64,000 bases of DNA from Owenia fusiformis (GCA_903813345.2 CAIIXF020000008.1:6704366-6768365); one strand, 5' to 3'. Positions 21,401 through 36,400 are shown, counted from the stretch's first letter. Numbers and translations are program-made. The notes: generated by a model from the letters alone, not told the origin.

Positions 21401-24400
21401 GCCATGTGTTAGAATAGGTGCTTTTTGATGTGTAATGTTTGTGGTGTGTGTACAAGGCGAACTTTCCCCAAATGTGCAAACCAAAGCGCAGTACTGACGC
21501 AAGGAAGCTACACTACTTTTCAATTACATACTTTGTAGGTGTCAATGCCTTTATTCAAGGCCCAAGTAGAAACCACATAATCCGTAACTCGTTCAGCGAG
21601 AGACCTTGGCACATCGTGCAATTTCATAAATTGTCGAACAGATTCCGACATTTCGTGGTAACGAGCTGAGGTCGAGTACATCTGTTGAAATATTGTCGTC
21701 ATGTTACCAAAAATTGTTGCGTAAAGCAATGCTGAAATGTATGAATAAGGAATGTAAAGCCTGAGGGAAAGATATCAAGCAGTGCTGAAAACTAGAACTC
21801 TGTTCTCTACATACGCCCCCTGGCATGGATGGACCTCGTGGCAAAGCTGCTGAAGAAATCATGAAGGCTAGAAGCTAAGGCAAACAAAACATGCAAAACA
21901 GAGTGATGGAAGAATTTTCTATGAAGACAACGCAGATCTGCCAAAACAAGCAAAAGAATAAGACAACAATTCAGAGGGACAGTCAGGGAGAGTCAACAGC
22001 ATGTGGATGGTCTATTATACCTTGGCTGTGTCAATGCCTTTAGAGAGCGCCCACGTGGACACTACGTAATCAGTGACACGCTCGGATAAGGACTTAGGGA
22101 TTTCATTTGTCTTCATGAACTCTCGAACGTTGTTCAACATATCATGATATCTTGCACTAGTAGAGTACATCTGTTGGAAAATCGTTGTAACGTTACCAAA
22201 TATGGTAGCATAAAGTAATGCTGAAAAGTAATAATTGATCAAATTAATCAAGTACAATTATATATTCACCATTAGCTCCAAGTACAGTTTATATGCACAA
22301 TCAGCCCCCATGATTAATTGATTATGCATCCACAAGATCTTTGACCATCCAATAATTGTCCCCATGGTTCTTTGTCTAGGAATACTATTTCAACAATATT
22401 TCTGTTCCAAAAGGACAGAGTTATCTTTTAACAAAAAGGGTGTCGAGTTTGATTCCTAGATATAGTAAGTTGTTAACTCTTTTCTTCTAGATTTTAATCT
22501 ATAGAAAACACATTACACAATTCAAAGTAGCGTGAATATACGTACATCCAAGAATCATCATGCATATCGAGAAGATCTTCTCTAACTCTGTGTTGGCGGA
22601 TACATTTCCAAATCCCACACTGGTCATACAGGACAGTGTGTAATAGAGGGCAGTGCAGTATGTCTCTCCCTTCCCCGGGCCGCCAATCAATTCCTTAGTT
22701 ATGTTATTAATTCCAGTATAGTTCTTATTCACTAGGGTGCTCAGTCTCCAGAGCCAGCCATAGTGTAGGGGGGTTTGAGTGGAGGCCTCGGCGTATCCTA
22801 TACTGTACCATATACAAGCGAACCAGTGAGCAATAACAACAAACATTACAATCAGCAGTACAAGGACAGCAGCACCATATTCCAGATAATGGTCAAGTTT
22901 ACGTGCCACACGACCCAAACGTAGGAGACGGACAACCTTCAATGCACTGAATAAACTGCTGATATGCTGGAAAAAGAAAATGGAAATGTGAATTTTAAGT
23001 CATGGCGTTTTAAGGTTCAGTTTTATTCACATTCTCTGAAGTCTTACACTATTTTATTTAAAATTTATATTATATATTTCTTAATACCCAATATTATTAC
23101 ACTGATAGCTACATATAACTGACACTTGTTTTATGATACTATTTATTCAGATTTATTACTTGCAGCACTTTGAGAGCACAAAAGGTGTATAATTAACCAC
23201 ACTTTATCTCTTGATCATCACGTGTTTACTTACTTCTTCGACGTGTTGGAAAGCATTGAAGACGTCATAAGGGAGACAAGAGAGTAGGTCAATCACAAAC
23301 CAACTCTTCAAATAGTTCATCCTGATGATCTTAGGGTCTGAGACAACCTCACCGTTAGGCCCAACGAATGTCGTGTGGAAGTTCAAGATGATATCAATGA
23401 AGAATATGACATCTACTATACTGTCCGCGACCAGTAGAGGAACATCGTCCATTTGTTTATTTTTGAAAGCCACGTTATAAGGAACCTGTAAAACGCGGAA
23501 GTAAAATGTGTATTATGTATACATCTGTATTACATACCTAGCGAAGCATTTGTATGAAAGTCAATGGGAAAGTTAGCGAGCTATATCCACCGATATTGCC
23601 CGATTACCCCGATATAGCCCGCTTACCTCGTTTTGATATTAGATTTCTTTAATAACCATGATAATATCATGACGTCACGTCATTGATACAAAGTAACCAT
23701 GGGAACAAAGGCATGTAATACATCAGTTATGTCACTATGACGTGAAATATGCCTTCGTTCTTGCCCAAATATAGAGCCTCCCAAGGTCGGCCTATATTGG
23801 GAGAACTCAGGCATATTTCACGTCATAGTGACATAACCTCTAATTATTGCCCTTTATGAAAAAGGAGATACATTGATACAGTGTATTTAAGAAAAAAAAT
23901 AGTAAATGTTGATGTGAGTCAACATTTTTATATAGTTCATCTCATAAAAGTTTACTAATGATCACATCATTTATCTTTAGTATGTGTTGTTTATTGTAGA
24001 TAAGGCCATATATGTGCTTTTCTATGGTAGAAGTGAAATCTTTCTAGAAAGTCATTTAAACATATAAAAAGTGAGTTTATTTTTGTGTTGCGTTGTGCGA
24101 AACCATTCTAGTGTGTCACGTTATACTACTGAATAAAAATACATCAAATAGAATGATGAGACACCGAGACTTGTGCAAACACACTGACACAAGAATAAAT
24201 CATTGTCAACAGAATTCCTGACAATATCTTTGTGATAGGCTAGAAGTACACATGATTTACAACAAGAGTTGACATAGCTAGCAGGATTCAAAGGAAATTC
24301 TATCCCGTTCTATCAAGTACGACGATCAGGATATAATTTACAATTAAATAATTATCAGGCGCTCCATCACAGATAATGGTACGCCTTTCAAAATACCTAT

Positions 24401-27400
24401 GGCTTGAGCCAGATACTTTGAGTCTTGGCTTATACAAAATATATTTAACTACTTAAGCACAGTGGCTTATTAAAGAGTCATTTGGCCCATACTTGAAGAA
24501 GTGAAAGGGAACTTAAGGAAACCTCAATTCAGTAGGTGGACATGCAAAGTTCTCTACTCAAATTTCTCAATTAATACTTTATCTAACCAGTTAAGAAATA
24601 GTACCATGTGAAAGCTGATTTAATTCTCTGTGACTTGCTCTAGAGTTCCTCTTGATCTTATACACATGTTAATTGTGAAAAGATGAAACATATAAATCAA
24701 TTTGAAAAATATGGTCGACCATGTTACAAAACAACTTCATCTCCATTTATATACACATCTATCTAAATACAATTGTGGGCTTTTAAGTCCAAAATATATC
24801 CCTTGCACGACACTGACACGCGGTTGGTAAAAGTACCCACCATAACTGCCGTGTAGAGGGTAAGCATAAGAATGACCCAGTCCCACGTTGCCTTGAACAC
24901 TGAGTAATGGAGGATGATGTGTGGAGGCGTCTTTGGTGTCTCCTGTCTGTATTGGGGCAGGGCATCTGAGGTCAGGTTCATCATCTGCAGTTACAAAATA
25001 TACCTGTTAACATCGTTGTTTATGTTTACTTGTTTGTTTGTTTGTGCATTTGTTTGTTTATTATTTGATAATGTAGTGCGCTCATCTAGACATTATTATT
25101 TTCATTTCATGTGGACAACACACCATTAGTCTAACACATGGAGCAGTGAAAAAAGAGAGGATGAAAAAGAGATTTGATGTCATCGTATGATCTGTAGAAT
25201 GAAGCCTTCTGATTGGCCAGTTCTTGTGCTGTACCAATCTGAATTGCTATTGTCCCCATTGATCATCTCCGTCGCAATACAGAAAATATTGGTACAGAGG
25301 GGACATTCTCAATAGCAATACAGAGGATCAGACGATAAAAATGTTATAAAATGATTTGAAATGCAATACAAGATATATTCTGCTCTCGATATTCTGTATT
25401 GGCACTCGACATCGTCTCGTTCCAATACGGAATTCCTCGAGCAGAATATATCATGTATTTCACTTCATATCATTCAATAACTTATAATATTATTTATTCA
25501 ACGTATTCATGGAATACATGTAGGCTACTAAACCTAAAATTTCCTAGAGTTCTGACTCAAGCAAAGCTTTGATTTCCAGCATATTGTGATGATTCTAAAC
25601 AAGCTATGGGCGTAGCCATTTTCAATTCTAAAAAATCGTCAATTTCAAATCGTCAATTATTGTCATATTTAATCTAAAATCTCTAACATTTTTTCGAACA
25701 TAAAAGACCTAATAGATTGCTTCAGACATTTGAAACTCTCTTATTGTGTTGCTATTTTAAAACTATATGCTATTGTGAACGATCCATTGTTTTTGTCTTT
25801 CCTATCATGATTACCAATTCACCAACCACCAGTATATTGAATTGAATGGCTACCTCTATGCACTTATATTAACGAGATGAAATACGAGATGAATTATTCA
25901 TAGTCATATTACCATTATACAGAAATATCGCAAAATCATGCAAATACATGTACTGAATATGACCTGATTGACAGCGAGATGTGATGGTAAATGCGGTAGT
26001 TTTTGCGGTATTTTTCGACAAAAATGCGGTAGTTTTACGGTAGATTTTCGAAAAAAACGGTACCTTTTTGGAAGTTTTTGAAAATTGCGGAAGTTTTACG
26101 GTAGGTTTTGAAAAATGCCGTAGTTTTGCGGTAGATTTTTGAAAAAGGGTAGTTTTGCGGAAGAGTTTGAAAAATGTGGTAGTTTTACGGTAGATTTTGA
26201 AAAATGCTGAAGTTTTTGCAGTAGACATTTGAAAAAAACTGTAGTTTTGCGGAACATTTTGAAAAAAATGTGTTAGTTTTTGCGGTAGATTAAAAAACAG
26301 ATTTTGCGTAGATTTTGACACAATTCAATGAATAATAAAGTATGTTTTTCTAACACAGCATTCATGGAACTCTTTCATAAACAGACTAACAATTTGAACA
26401 CTTCAGAGTTTTTATAAGTAACAGTAGAACATGTGGTAGTTAACACTGTGTTTTTGCATCACGATACTCCCCAGTGTGTTGACTGATTACATGCCAGCTT
26501 ACTTAGTTACAAGTACGCAATAACCACTGTCACAGACCTGCCGACAACTATTAATTTTCGGGCTAGTAATGGAATATTACAAGGGCAATGCGGGAAGACT
26601 TCAATTTTTCAGAATTTTCAGATAATAACGGTAGATTTTACGGTAGTTTGAATAAGAATACTGGTAATTTCGGCAGAAATACGGTAGATTTCCAAATACT
26701 TACGGTATATTTTACGGCCATTCGTATAGAAACAAATTAAAATAAAAAATGTTACGGTAGATTTCGGTAAAATTACGGTAGATGTTTTTACGGTCGTTTT
26801 TAAGGGAAAAAATGGTAATTTTTTACGGTAGTTTGTCATTTTTACGGAAAAACGAAAATTTTACGGTAGATTCCCTTAAAAATACGGTAGGTTGGCAGGT
26901 ATGCGAATGGGGTGCACGCTAGAAACAATGACCTTGTAATGACCCTCGACCTTTGTATTCTATAAACATACATAATTTGTTTAAAAATTGCTCATACTCA
27001 TGAAAACTATCAACCTGATCCTCATCACATCTCCTATTAGCAGATTGCCTCTGCTGAAAGAACACCAAGGTATATTATAATGGATGAATGGACAAAGAAT
27101 GGACATAGTTGCAATGCTGCTTCTTAACAAGTCTTACTCCAGGAGTTTAACACAACGATATTATCATTGAGACTACCGAAGAGCATTCTGATACTCATCA
27201 CATCTTTCTGTCTTCAGCCAGAAATACTCAAGGCTAGTAGAAGGTCATGATTTCTCATTGAGACTACACGAGAGGGTTGGAAAGGAGAGCACAGATCATC
27301 GAGTTTCACGCGAGACTACGAGCTAATCTGTGATTTTTACAATGTTTCGTCGAGATAAGCCTCAATGCTCTGCCATCTTTAATACACGATGTTATCATGG

Positions 27401-30400
27401 AGCAGTATTTTCAAGCACTGATTGATCGAGAAACAGAAAGTTAATTGAACATAGAACTATTCCCTTCGTGCTTTGACATAATTCTCCACTTGATTACATG
27501 CCATAGGTATCTATTGAGAATCTAATAATCATTAAATCTTTATATATCACCGTATTAACATGCAGACTATATGGTTATTGAATAAAGAATACTGAGTAAA
27601 AATCAATTTGCATTGTTCGTCATTGGTTTATTTTGCCAGAGGAGCAGGGATCTGTTGGACAGCTCTTTTGTTAACCGATAAATAAAATATATCAGTGGCT
27701 TTTTGCGAACAGTGTAGGACCATTAGAAACCATTAAAAGAACCTAATGACTAACTATAGGAGCGGCACCATTGTCCGTGATTCAGATCAGATTATATACT
27801 TTTCTAGATCATTTTTGGGTGGGTACTACGGTATTACAGAACGACACTCCGATGTTCAAAACGTATTGCAAAAAGTGTTACCTACAGTTTCTATGGTAAC
27901 TATACAGGTATCGTTTGTATTTAAGCTTAATAATAATACTTCATCAACCGCTTGGGAGGTCTAGAAGTAGAGAGACTTGAATGAAAAGCTCAACGGTTTG
28001 AAAAAGAGCCGACCATGGATGAATCCGATTCTGTTAATACCGATATCAATCTTTATGTATGTCGCAATATATTTCCATGTGAAAACAGAGGCATGAACAT
28101 GACTTGCTATATTCAATAACGGTAAGGACAAAATGAAGCGTCAATCTATATTGCAAGAGGACAGAAGGGTAGATGTAAATAATTGATATCCTGTATATTT
28201 GGAGATATCAGAATAACAATGTATAACGTGATCGTTCGCTTATTAGACATTATAATACGAAAGCATTCAGGTTTCGTAACAAACGAAAAATAAAGACCCG
28301 ATTTTTAAATAAAAAAATTATCGTTTTATCACTATGAGATCGTCCAAGTTCACATTTGCCATTTTTTGTTAAAGAAGGCAAATCCCTATATTTTAACGAA
28401 CTACACTGTAGTCTCAGTAAAATACCAATATTATATATAAGACGGTAGCTCTGAATGTACCAACTTATTTCAGCTAATATTATTAAATACTTTTCTTAAA
28501 ACCATTTGTGGCCAGATATGTATTTGAAGTGCAGTATGCACTAGTTGTGTGGTGTTTCAATGAGTCGCGAAAATAATGACCGGTCGGGTACAATTGTGTG
28601 ACCGGTGCGGTACAATGGTTATTTTTGAATTTAAATTACCCATAGCTAGCTTATATCTACCTTCTTCATGTCAAATGTCAAATCTATGATATCTTTGAAT
28701 GTTAAATTGGAAGCTCCCCAAGATTTCCGACGAAGTAAATAGGAAAAAATGCGTAATGCGTCTGAGTGAAAATAGGTCATCAAAATCAACTTGGAAATAT
28801 ATCTCAGTGACCACAGTTTTTCACCAATAGGATAGTTTCTAAATAGCAGAAAAAGCAATGAAATCTAGTGCTGCCATCTTTTATTCAGCTTTTAACTTGG
28901 GCTAGAGCTCCCTTAACTTACATGCTAAAATCTTGGAAAAGTGGCTTAATTTCATGATTTATCAAAGAGTGTTAGTTGAATCTGTATAAAACTTGGATGA
29001 TATACTACATGATGACCCTGTTTATGAACGTGTTGTGATGAAACGTGCAAATGTTGGTTGACATACAAATAATCCAGGGTTTTAAAGATTTTTAGCATTG
29101 CATCTATGGAGATTTGGCCCAAGTTTTTTTTAAATTGTCATAGAAAATTATTCAAATTACATAACTGTGCAAATCAAAGCTATTCTAGGGGAAAACATTT
29201 CACTGAATTCAAATATGCCATTTAAAAGAAGGTAATGTAAGTCATTAGAGGTTAAATAAATTATGCAAATCTCTTAAAATCTCACGAAAAACGAGATTTA
29301 GCGAGATTTCAAAAGCTATATGGAAACTATACTATTAAAACACAAGCCACAGGGTGAACAGAATCGCACCCTTGAACAGAATACACTTTTCGGGATGGAA
29401 AATTCAAAATGGCCACCTGAACATTTACCCAGATTGCCTAAAAACTAATCAGTTCTAAACTTTCCATGATAGAAACATCTCTAAAATTCTAGGATGAATC
29501 CGTGAAACCTGTAAACAACCCTCAAGAGACACGTTTTAAGGTATTACTTCACAGTGTATCAGCTTTTTTTCTACAATTCAGATTTTCCTGAAAAAAATCC
29601 TGGTGAAAGATATACTGATGTAATACAAAATATGTGAAAATTGGAAAGATTGACCGTTTAGTTATTTTTAAATTTTTTTTAAAATTTTACATTGCTCTCA
29701 ATGGGAAATTCTTTTTTATTTTTTAAAACAAGCCTTCACAGACACGATTTTAGGACGAAAAATCCAAAATGGCCGCCTTAACATTTACCAAGAATGCCGA
29801 AAAACTGATTACAATATAGCACCTTAGGGTGCGATAATTAACCTTTTTTTCTTGTTATGTTCCACCCCCCACAATGTTTTATCAATCGGTCAATCGGCAG
29901 TTGTAAGGGACTGTTACTGTTGAGCATGCATAAGATATACTGTTTGCTCAATGCAATCAATTCACCAGGGGGAGTTCCATTTCCAGCATTACCTTGGAAG
30001 GTGAGTATTCATTTATGTCCGCCTTGCGGTGATTTACAAACCATCCTATTCAGTTCATAAATATTTATTGATAATGTTTTTCCATCGCTTGGTAATTGTG
30101 TAGCACCATCGGAGAAAGCTGTAAATTCCAGAAACGGCTTGACACAGGATTCTAATAGAAACTATCGAGGGGTTGTGAAATAATGGTTTTATGGTGTAAA
30201 TTGAAAAAAGTTGTTTTTACATATGCAAATGCTCATTCTGTTACTCATAACGTTTTCTGTTTTTCAACTAGAAATGTGCCTCTGGAAAGGAATTAATAGA
30301 AGGCCATGATTTCTCATTATGACTAATGCTGTTATTTTTTTAATGATTTCAATTCTTTGTTTTGTAAGTATTACGAACATTCAGGGTGTCCAAGAAGTAA

Positions 30401-33400
30401 CATAAATGACCCTGGGTCCATGCACTTGTGTTACTATGGTAACCATAAAACCGGCCAATCAAATCCTAGTAACTCCATACTTCATATTTATATTTATAAA
30501 TGTACAAGGAACATTCTGACCAAGTTTCATAACATTTGAAGCATAAATGACAAATTGTCATTGACGTTACTTCTTGGACACCCTGTATATGTATTATATA
30601 ATAAATAAAGCCATTTGGCGAAGTTTTCGGCAAACGTTTTCAAGATTTTGGAAAACAATTTTCTCTTTATATAGGTCAAAACAGGCTTATAATATAAAGT
30701 TCGAGTAAATAGTGTATTCAACTTTCTATTCAGACCATACAGACATGAAAATTAAACTATCTTATGTACATGTGTTGTGTTTGATTTTGTCGGTCTCCAT
30801 GTACTTACACTTGCTATCTGTGAAGGTTTGGAATCTATTGCTTTTGTGTTTGGGGTGGGCACCTGCGAAGAAAACTGTAGGAGCACCGACCGGTTCCGCG
30901 TCACTGACCTTGCCAGACGAGCAAACTTGCTCAAATTCACTGAAATATAAAGAGTGTAAATTATTCTTTTGATCATTTTCCACCATGCCCTTATATTAAC
31001 AAGCTGTTGCTATGACAACAACGTTGACAAAGAGGATAATAATTTATTTATATTGCACAATAGAGGATGTAAATATCCTGCAACTATTCTGTCTGCGTGT
31101 ATACTTATTTGAGACCCTAAAACACTAGTACACTGCATCATAGGATTATATTCATTTAATATTAAATGATATATTTTTAAACTAGCAGTACAACATTTGT
31201 TTTTCATATCTTTTGAAAGAATACCCATCATCATTTTGACATTTAGTTGATTAACCTTGACCTTGAGCTTTCAAATCTCACATTACTTCAAGGTGGAGTT
31301 AATGTTAAACGGAGTATTATTTGTAATAAATCTAAAGTCTAAACTCCGCTTCAAATTAACAAACATAGCGTTAACCTCCATTGCATTCACATTTTGACTA
31401 TTTAATTAGGTGCCATTGAAGTTAACAGGAAATGACAAAACAAAAAGTGACAAAACCATGCTGGATTTTGAAATTAATTGAACCAATATAACAGAGTTCT
31501 GTTTGGACACCCAGTCAGTTTAACTAGTTCCACATATCATTTACATGACCGGGAACAAAATAGAAATGGTCAGAATGACCAAAACATGATGAAATAACCT
31601 TTTCAGCCCTCTGAAATGTGACTAAAAAAATAGCTAAGAGTAGGTGCTCAGGAAAGGTCACTGAACAAAATCTTTTGACTTTTTCAGAAAATGTGCCTAA
31701 TATATTGCTCTAAATGATACAATTTAAAAAAATTGATATCATACTTAGAAAAAGAAAAAAATGAAAAAACTGAATTGAAAATCGATCTGTTTTCCTTTTT
31801 ACTACAGCCATTATTGTTTCGGACAATTTTTAAAAATTTCAAAGATTGTATCATTTAGAGCAATATATTGGACCCATTTTCTGAAAAAAATCAAAAGATT
31901 CTGTTCACTGACCTTTCCTAAGCACCTACTTTTAGCTATTTTTCAGTCACATTTTCAGAGGACTGAAAAGGTTATTTCATCATGTTTATGGTCATTTTGA
32001 CCATTTCCATTGTGTCCCCGGTCATGTAAATGATATGTGGAACTAGTTAAACTGACTGGGTGTCCAAACAGAACTCTGTTATCTTGCTTCTAAAAAAATT
32101 TAAAATCCAGCATGGGTTTGTCACTTTTTGTTTTGTCATTTCCTGTTAACTTCCATGGCACCTTAACACATGACCTTGAATTGACTTTAAACATGTCTCC
32201 AGTAAGCAGGATTGTTTAAATATTAAAACATAAATATTAATAAAATTTCATGCGGATACTTCTAAATATTTGATCTAATACATATAGAGAGAAAAAGTAC
32301 CATGGGTACGTATACTTTGCTCACAAAGGAAGGTAGTCTCAACAAAGGTGTCAGCCATTGTATTTTAGATTTTTTTCTAAATGTTTTGCTGAAAACTAGA
32401 AACCACATTGCAGGCACCCGATAAATCAAGCTTTCTGTAAAATGTTAAATACGTGAAATAAATATGAAGCTTAGAGACAATAATAATCGTTTCTTTGCAA
32501 TGAGGTGAGCTTTCTGACTTTGAGACACAATTTGGTTTGAAACAATGGCTGGAACACACTGCCACAGGTGTTTGTGAGGTGGGAGAAAACAGTAGCTGAC
32601 CTATGTGAGCTAAAATTCCGTTGCTATCACAATTGTAATGCTTGAAGATAAGAAAATGTACAACACATCTGTGAAAATAGAGTTTGAAATTAAAGGATAG
32701 TTTCGTATTGTTGCTTGAATGTCTAATCATATAAAAGAAACACTAGCAAGAATCTATAATTAGTTCTTAGATATAAATAGTGGTTTATGAAACCAACACC
32801 GGGGTTAGAAACTCATCATTAATTAAAATATGCTACAGGATATTAAGATAAATCAGTAATAAAATAACACTTACGTTTTGTAGATACACTACCCAAAATA
32901 AATATTAAAGTCATAATTTGACGAGACAATCGTTGACTAAAATTTTGAAAGTGTAGCTTATATACATGGCTCCACAGATGTTTGAACATTGATGTTTGAT
33001 ATTTTTATAGTGTTATATAATATAGTATAGTGCACACTATGTGTATTATTGATAGGCATTGTATATGTTATAGAAATAATATCAAAACGTAAACATGTGA
33101 TCAAATTGATTCAAAGACAGCTACTTGCATGCACTATGTTTGACAATCATTTGTCAACTAAATAAATGTTTATAGAGCAGAATTCTCAATGTGTTCATTT
33201 TTTCAAGGTATTTTGGGTAGTGTATAATAAAATTCTACTGGTGTAAAAGGAGGAAAATAATATCCCATTCCGTGTGACAACGACGTCTATCTAGGAAGTA
33301 CTAAATAATAGTACAAAATGAGCTTTTGGAACATTAACCAACCGGGGTTCATACTTTTCCCATTGTCTTCTTCGATGGGCTGCTTTAGGGCGGTGATATC

Positions 33401-36400
33401 TCGGAATGTGCATAGATAGAGAACCACCGCGTCCTTCTCGTTTTTGATGGGGGCAATGTGTAGCAATAGCCATAGTGGCGTCCCTGTAAATACATGCACA
33501 CACACTTGAGATATCATGTAGTGATTAGGCATTGTAAGGAAGATAACTTGGAAAGAAAATGTATATATTCAACAGATGACGGTGCAAAACATTACTCTTA
33601 TACAAAGTACTTGAAACTTGAAAAGAGAATATATCTTGAACTGTTAGCAGGAAAAAATTGTTCATATCATATTACTTTAAAATTTCAGTACTCAGAAAGA
33701 AAACATATTTAATATAAACTTTTGACCTTGCAAAGGAATAATATTATATTTCTTTTTAAAGTACAATACTTGCATTTAGGAAACATTTTTGTCAACCGTT
33801 GACAATGGGAAAAATGATCATGATATATTACTTTTCGTGTACAGTACTTAGAATGTAAACGTATATTCAATATTTGACCATAGACAATAATTGTCAAAGT
33901 GTGTTAAATTTATAAGGCACAGTACCTTGAAAGAAAACATATATTCAACCGTTGACCATGGGATAACTGTCAATGTACGTAGCACTTATTGAGTAAAGTA
34001 CTTTGAAATGAAACATATATTTAACCGTTGACCATGGGATAATTGTCAATGTATGTAACATTTATTGAGTACAACTTGCTTTGAAAAAAAGAATACATTG
34101 AACCGTTGACTAGAAGTACGAATTGTAACTGAAATTCATGTCAAAAAGCAATTAAATCGTGTATGAATGGTCTCACATACTTATGCCTGCTTTTGGACTT
34201 AAAAGTATGCTTTTAACAAAATGAATATCCATTCTTTAGAATCAGGCTTTGCTGCTCTCGCAGTTCATGAAAAAAGTAAAATAAAATTGGATTAAAGATG
34301 GTTTAAATAATACTGTTCTAATCACACATTTCCACAGGTAAAATCGAACAAATATAATTCTCATTACAATAGCAACGTTCAATATGTCAGTGTGACGGTT
34401 TTCAATTGACATGTCATGGCGACAATTACATCTCGAACGCATGAACAATCATGAGTTTAATCAATGAAATGTAGGTGTGCTTATATCAGAACAAAGACAA
34501 AATATCTAAAATAAAAGAGCAATACTCATTTCAACTGACAAGTCCATTCTGGGTATGTCAATGCCATGGACGATTCCAGAGACTATGAATAGCAATTACT
34601 AGTACTCAGGTCATTCACATATTTCTTTTTTAAAAACAGAAAGTGCACTCGTTTTCATTATAACATGGCCCATTATCGTCTAAATGACTATAAAACTCAC
34701 GTGATCATTTTTTAACCTATAATTACAGAGGTAAATCCGTTCTTCGGATGATAATTTTTGATAGCCCTGTTTTACCATGAAACAAAACTGTTTGCTCTGG
34801 CACGACCATTTCGACGAGATTAAATGTAGTGGAAACTTGATGCCAAAACATACATTTGATGGTCTATCAAAATGTTACTTGCATGAGAAAATACCACATT
34901 ACCACGCCTAACCATCGACAACATACAATGACAAAACACGTCGTCGTACACTTTAGATGTACGGTGTCACTATTAACCGGTTTGAAGCAAAGACAATGAT
35001 GTAGATTTGAAGTAGGTTTTAAAAAAATATCTGAGCAATACATTAAGGATTTCAAATTTGATTTCGTGTGTATTCGTTTGGGAAGACATTTAACTTTCTA
35101 GTAACGTTAAAATATTTTCAAACAGTGCTCGATTTTTTCGTGGTAAATCTACCCAATGCATATAACTGGTCGGTTGCAAAATGTTGTTTTTTACACATTT
35201 CCTTTGATCATTTCCTCCCCTGTCGTCTAAGAGTGTCGAATATTTTCATGAGAATATGTTTCTTTAAACTACACAATTAAGGTCTGATGAAGATTTAATA
35301 AGTATTAACGTTTTGGCTATAATCTAAAAAATCATAAGTGTACGTTGTCAACTCGAATGTACGTTGTCCCATTCAACTTACTCAATTCACAGTTAATCCC
35401 GGTAATGCATGCAACGTATTTTTCATAACACTTACATACAGGGGGTCAGATGAATTTAAAATTGAAACAGAACAATTACAGAATAACTTCAATTTGATTC
35501 AATTATTGAAACTATTGAGCACTTTCCAGATATATCGTAAACGGGATTTTCAAAATTCATATTCAATTAGCAAGTATAAATAATGTATCTATTAATGTAA
35601 CTAACAAAACGTAAGGTACAGACGCCAAATAATCAAAGAGGCTGAAAGCAAACTCCGTGGCAGTGCTAGTCTTCAACATATTCTATTCTGAGACACTGAA
35701 TGGGAGTTGGGACTGGAAGCCAACACCCAATAGGCACAAATTACCCACCAACACAACAATACTTTCATAAAATGAAAAAGCAAAAAATCACATTTGCCTT
35801 ATCTTTAAAATCATCTGTACAAAGGATACTTGAACATGTTCGTTAAAGATCACTTGTTATTTATAAAAACTTTAATGAATTTTGAAATGAAATCATTACA
35901 TTGTTTTATATTATATCTCATGAATTTCAATTACAGTAACAACGTACATTCGAGTTGACAACGCACATTTCTGATTTCTTTAAATTACAATAAATACTTG
36001 AATATTTATTAATCTCCACCCGTCCTAAATTGTGTAGTTTGGAGAAACATATTCTCATAAAAATATCCGACACTCTTAGACGTCAGGCACAACAAATCGA
36101 GCACTGCTCGAAAATCTTTCAAACTTATCAGAAAGTTAAATGTTTTCCCAAACGAATACACACAAAATCAAACATGAAATCCTTAATGTATTCCTCAGAT
36201 TATTTTTAAAACCAACATCAAACCTACATCATTGTCTTTGCTTCAAATCGGTTAAATAGTGACACCGTACATCCAAAGTGTACGACGGTATATTTTGTCA
36301 CTGTACGTTATCGATGGTTAGGCGTGATTACTATTATTTAAAGAGAGAAATAAATTTTCAAAGTAAGCAATTAATGAAACCTCAAATCTCATCCGATCTA

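Noticed and set aside
22021-22220. Idea that exon B (21532-21731) is a dead duplicate of exon A
   Set aside because: Both have good splice sites, equal length, intact frame and mostly conservative changes, which argues for function.
25869-26321. 150-codon minus-strand open frame rich in Lys, Thr, Phe
   Set aside because: It is a straight translation of the ~30-bp minisatellite. The repeat unit happens to lack stops in this frame.
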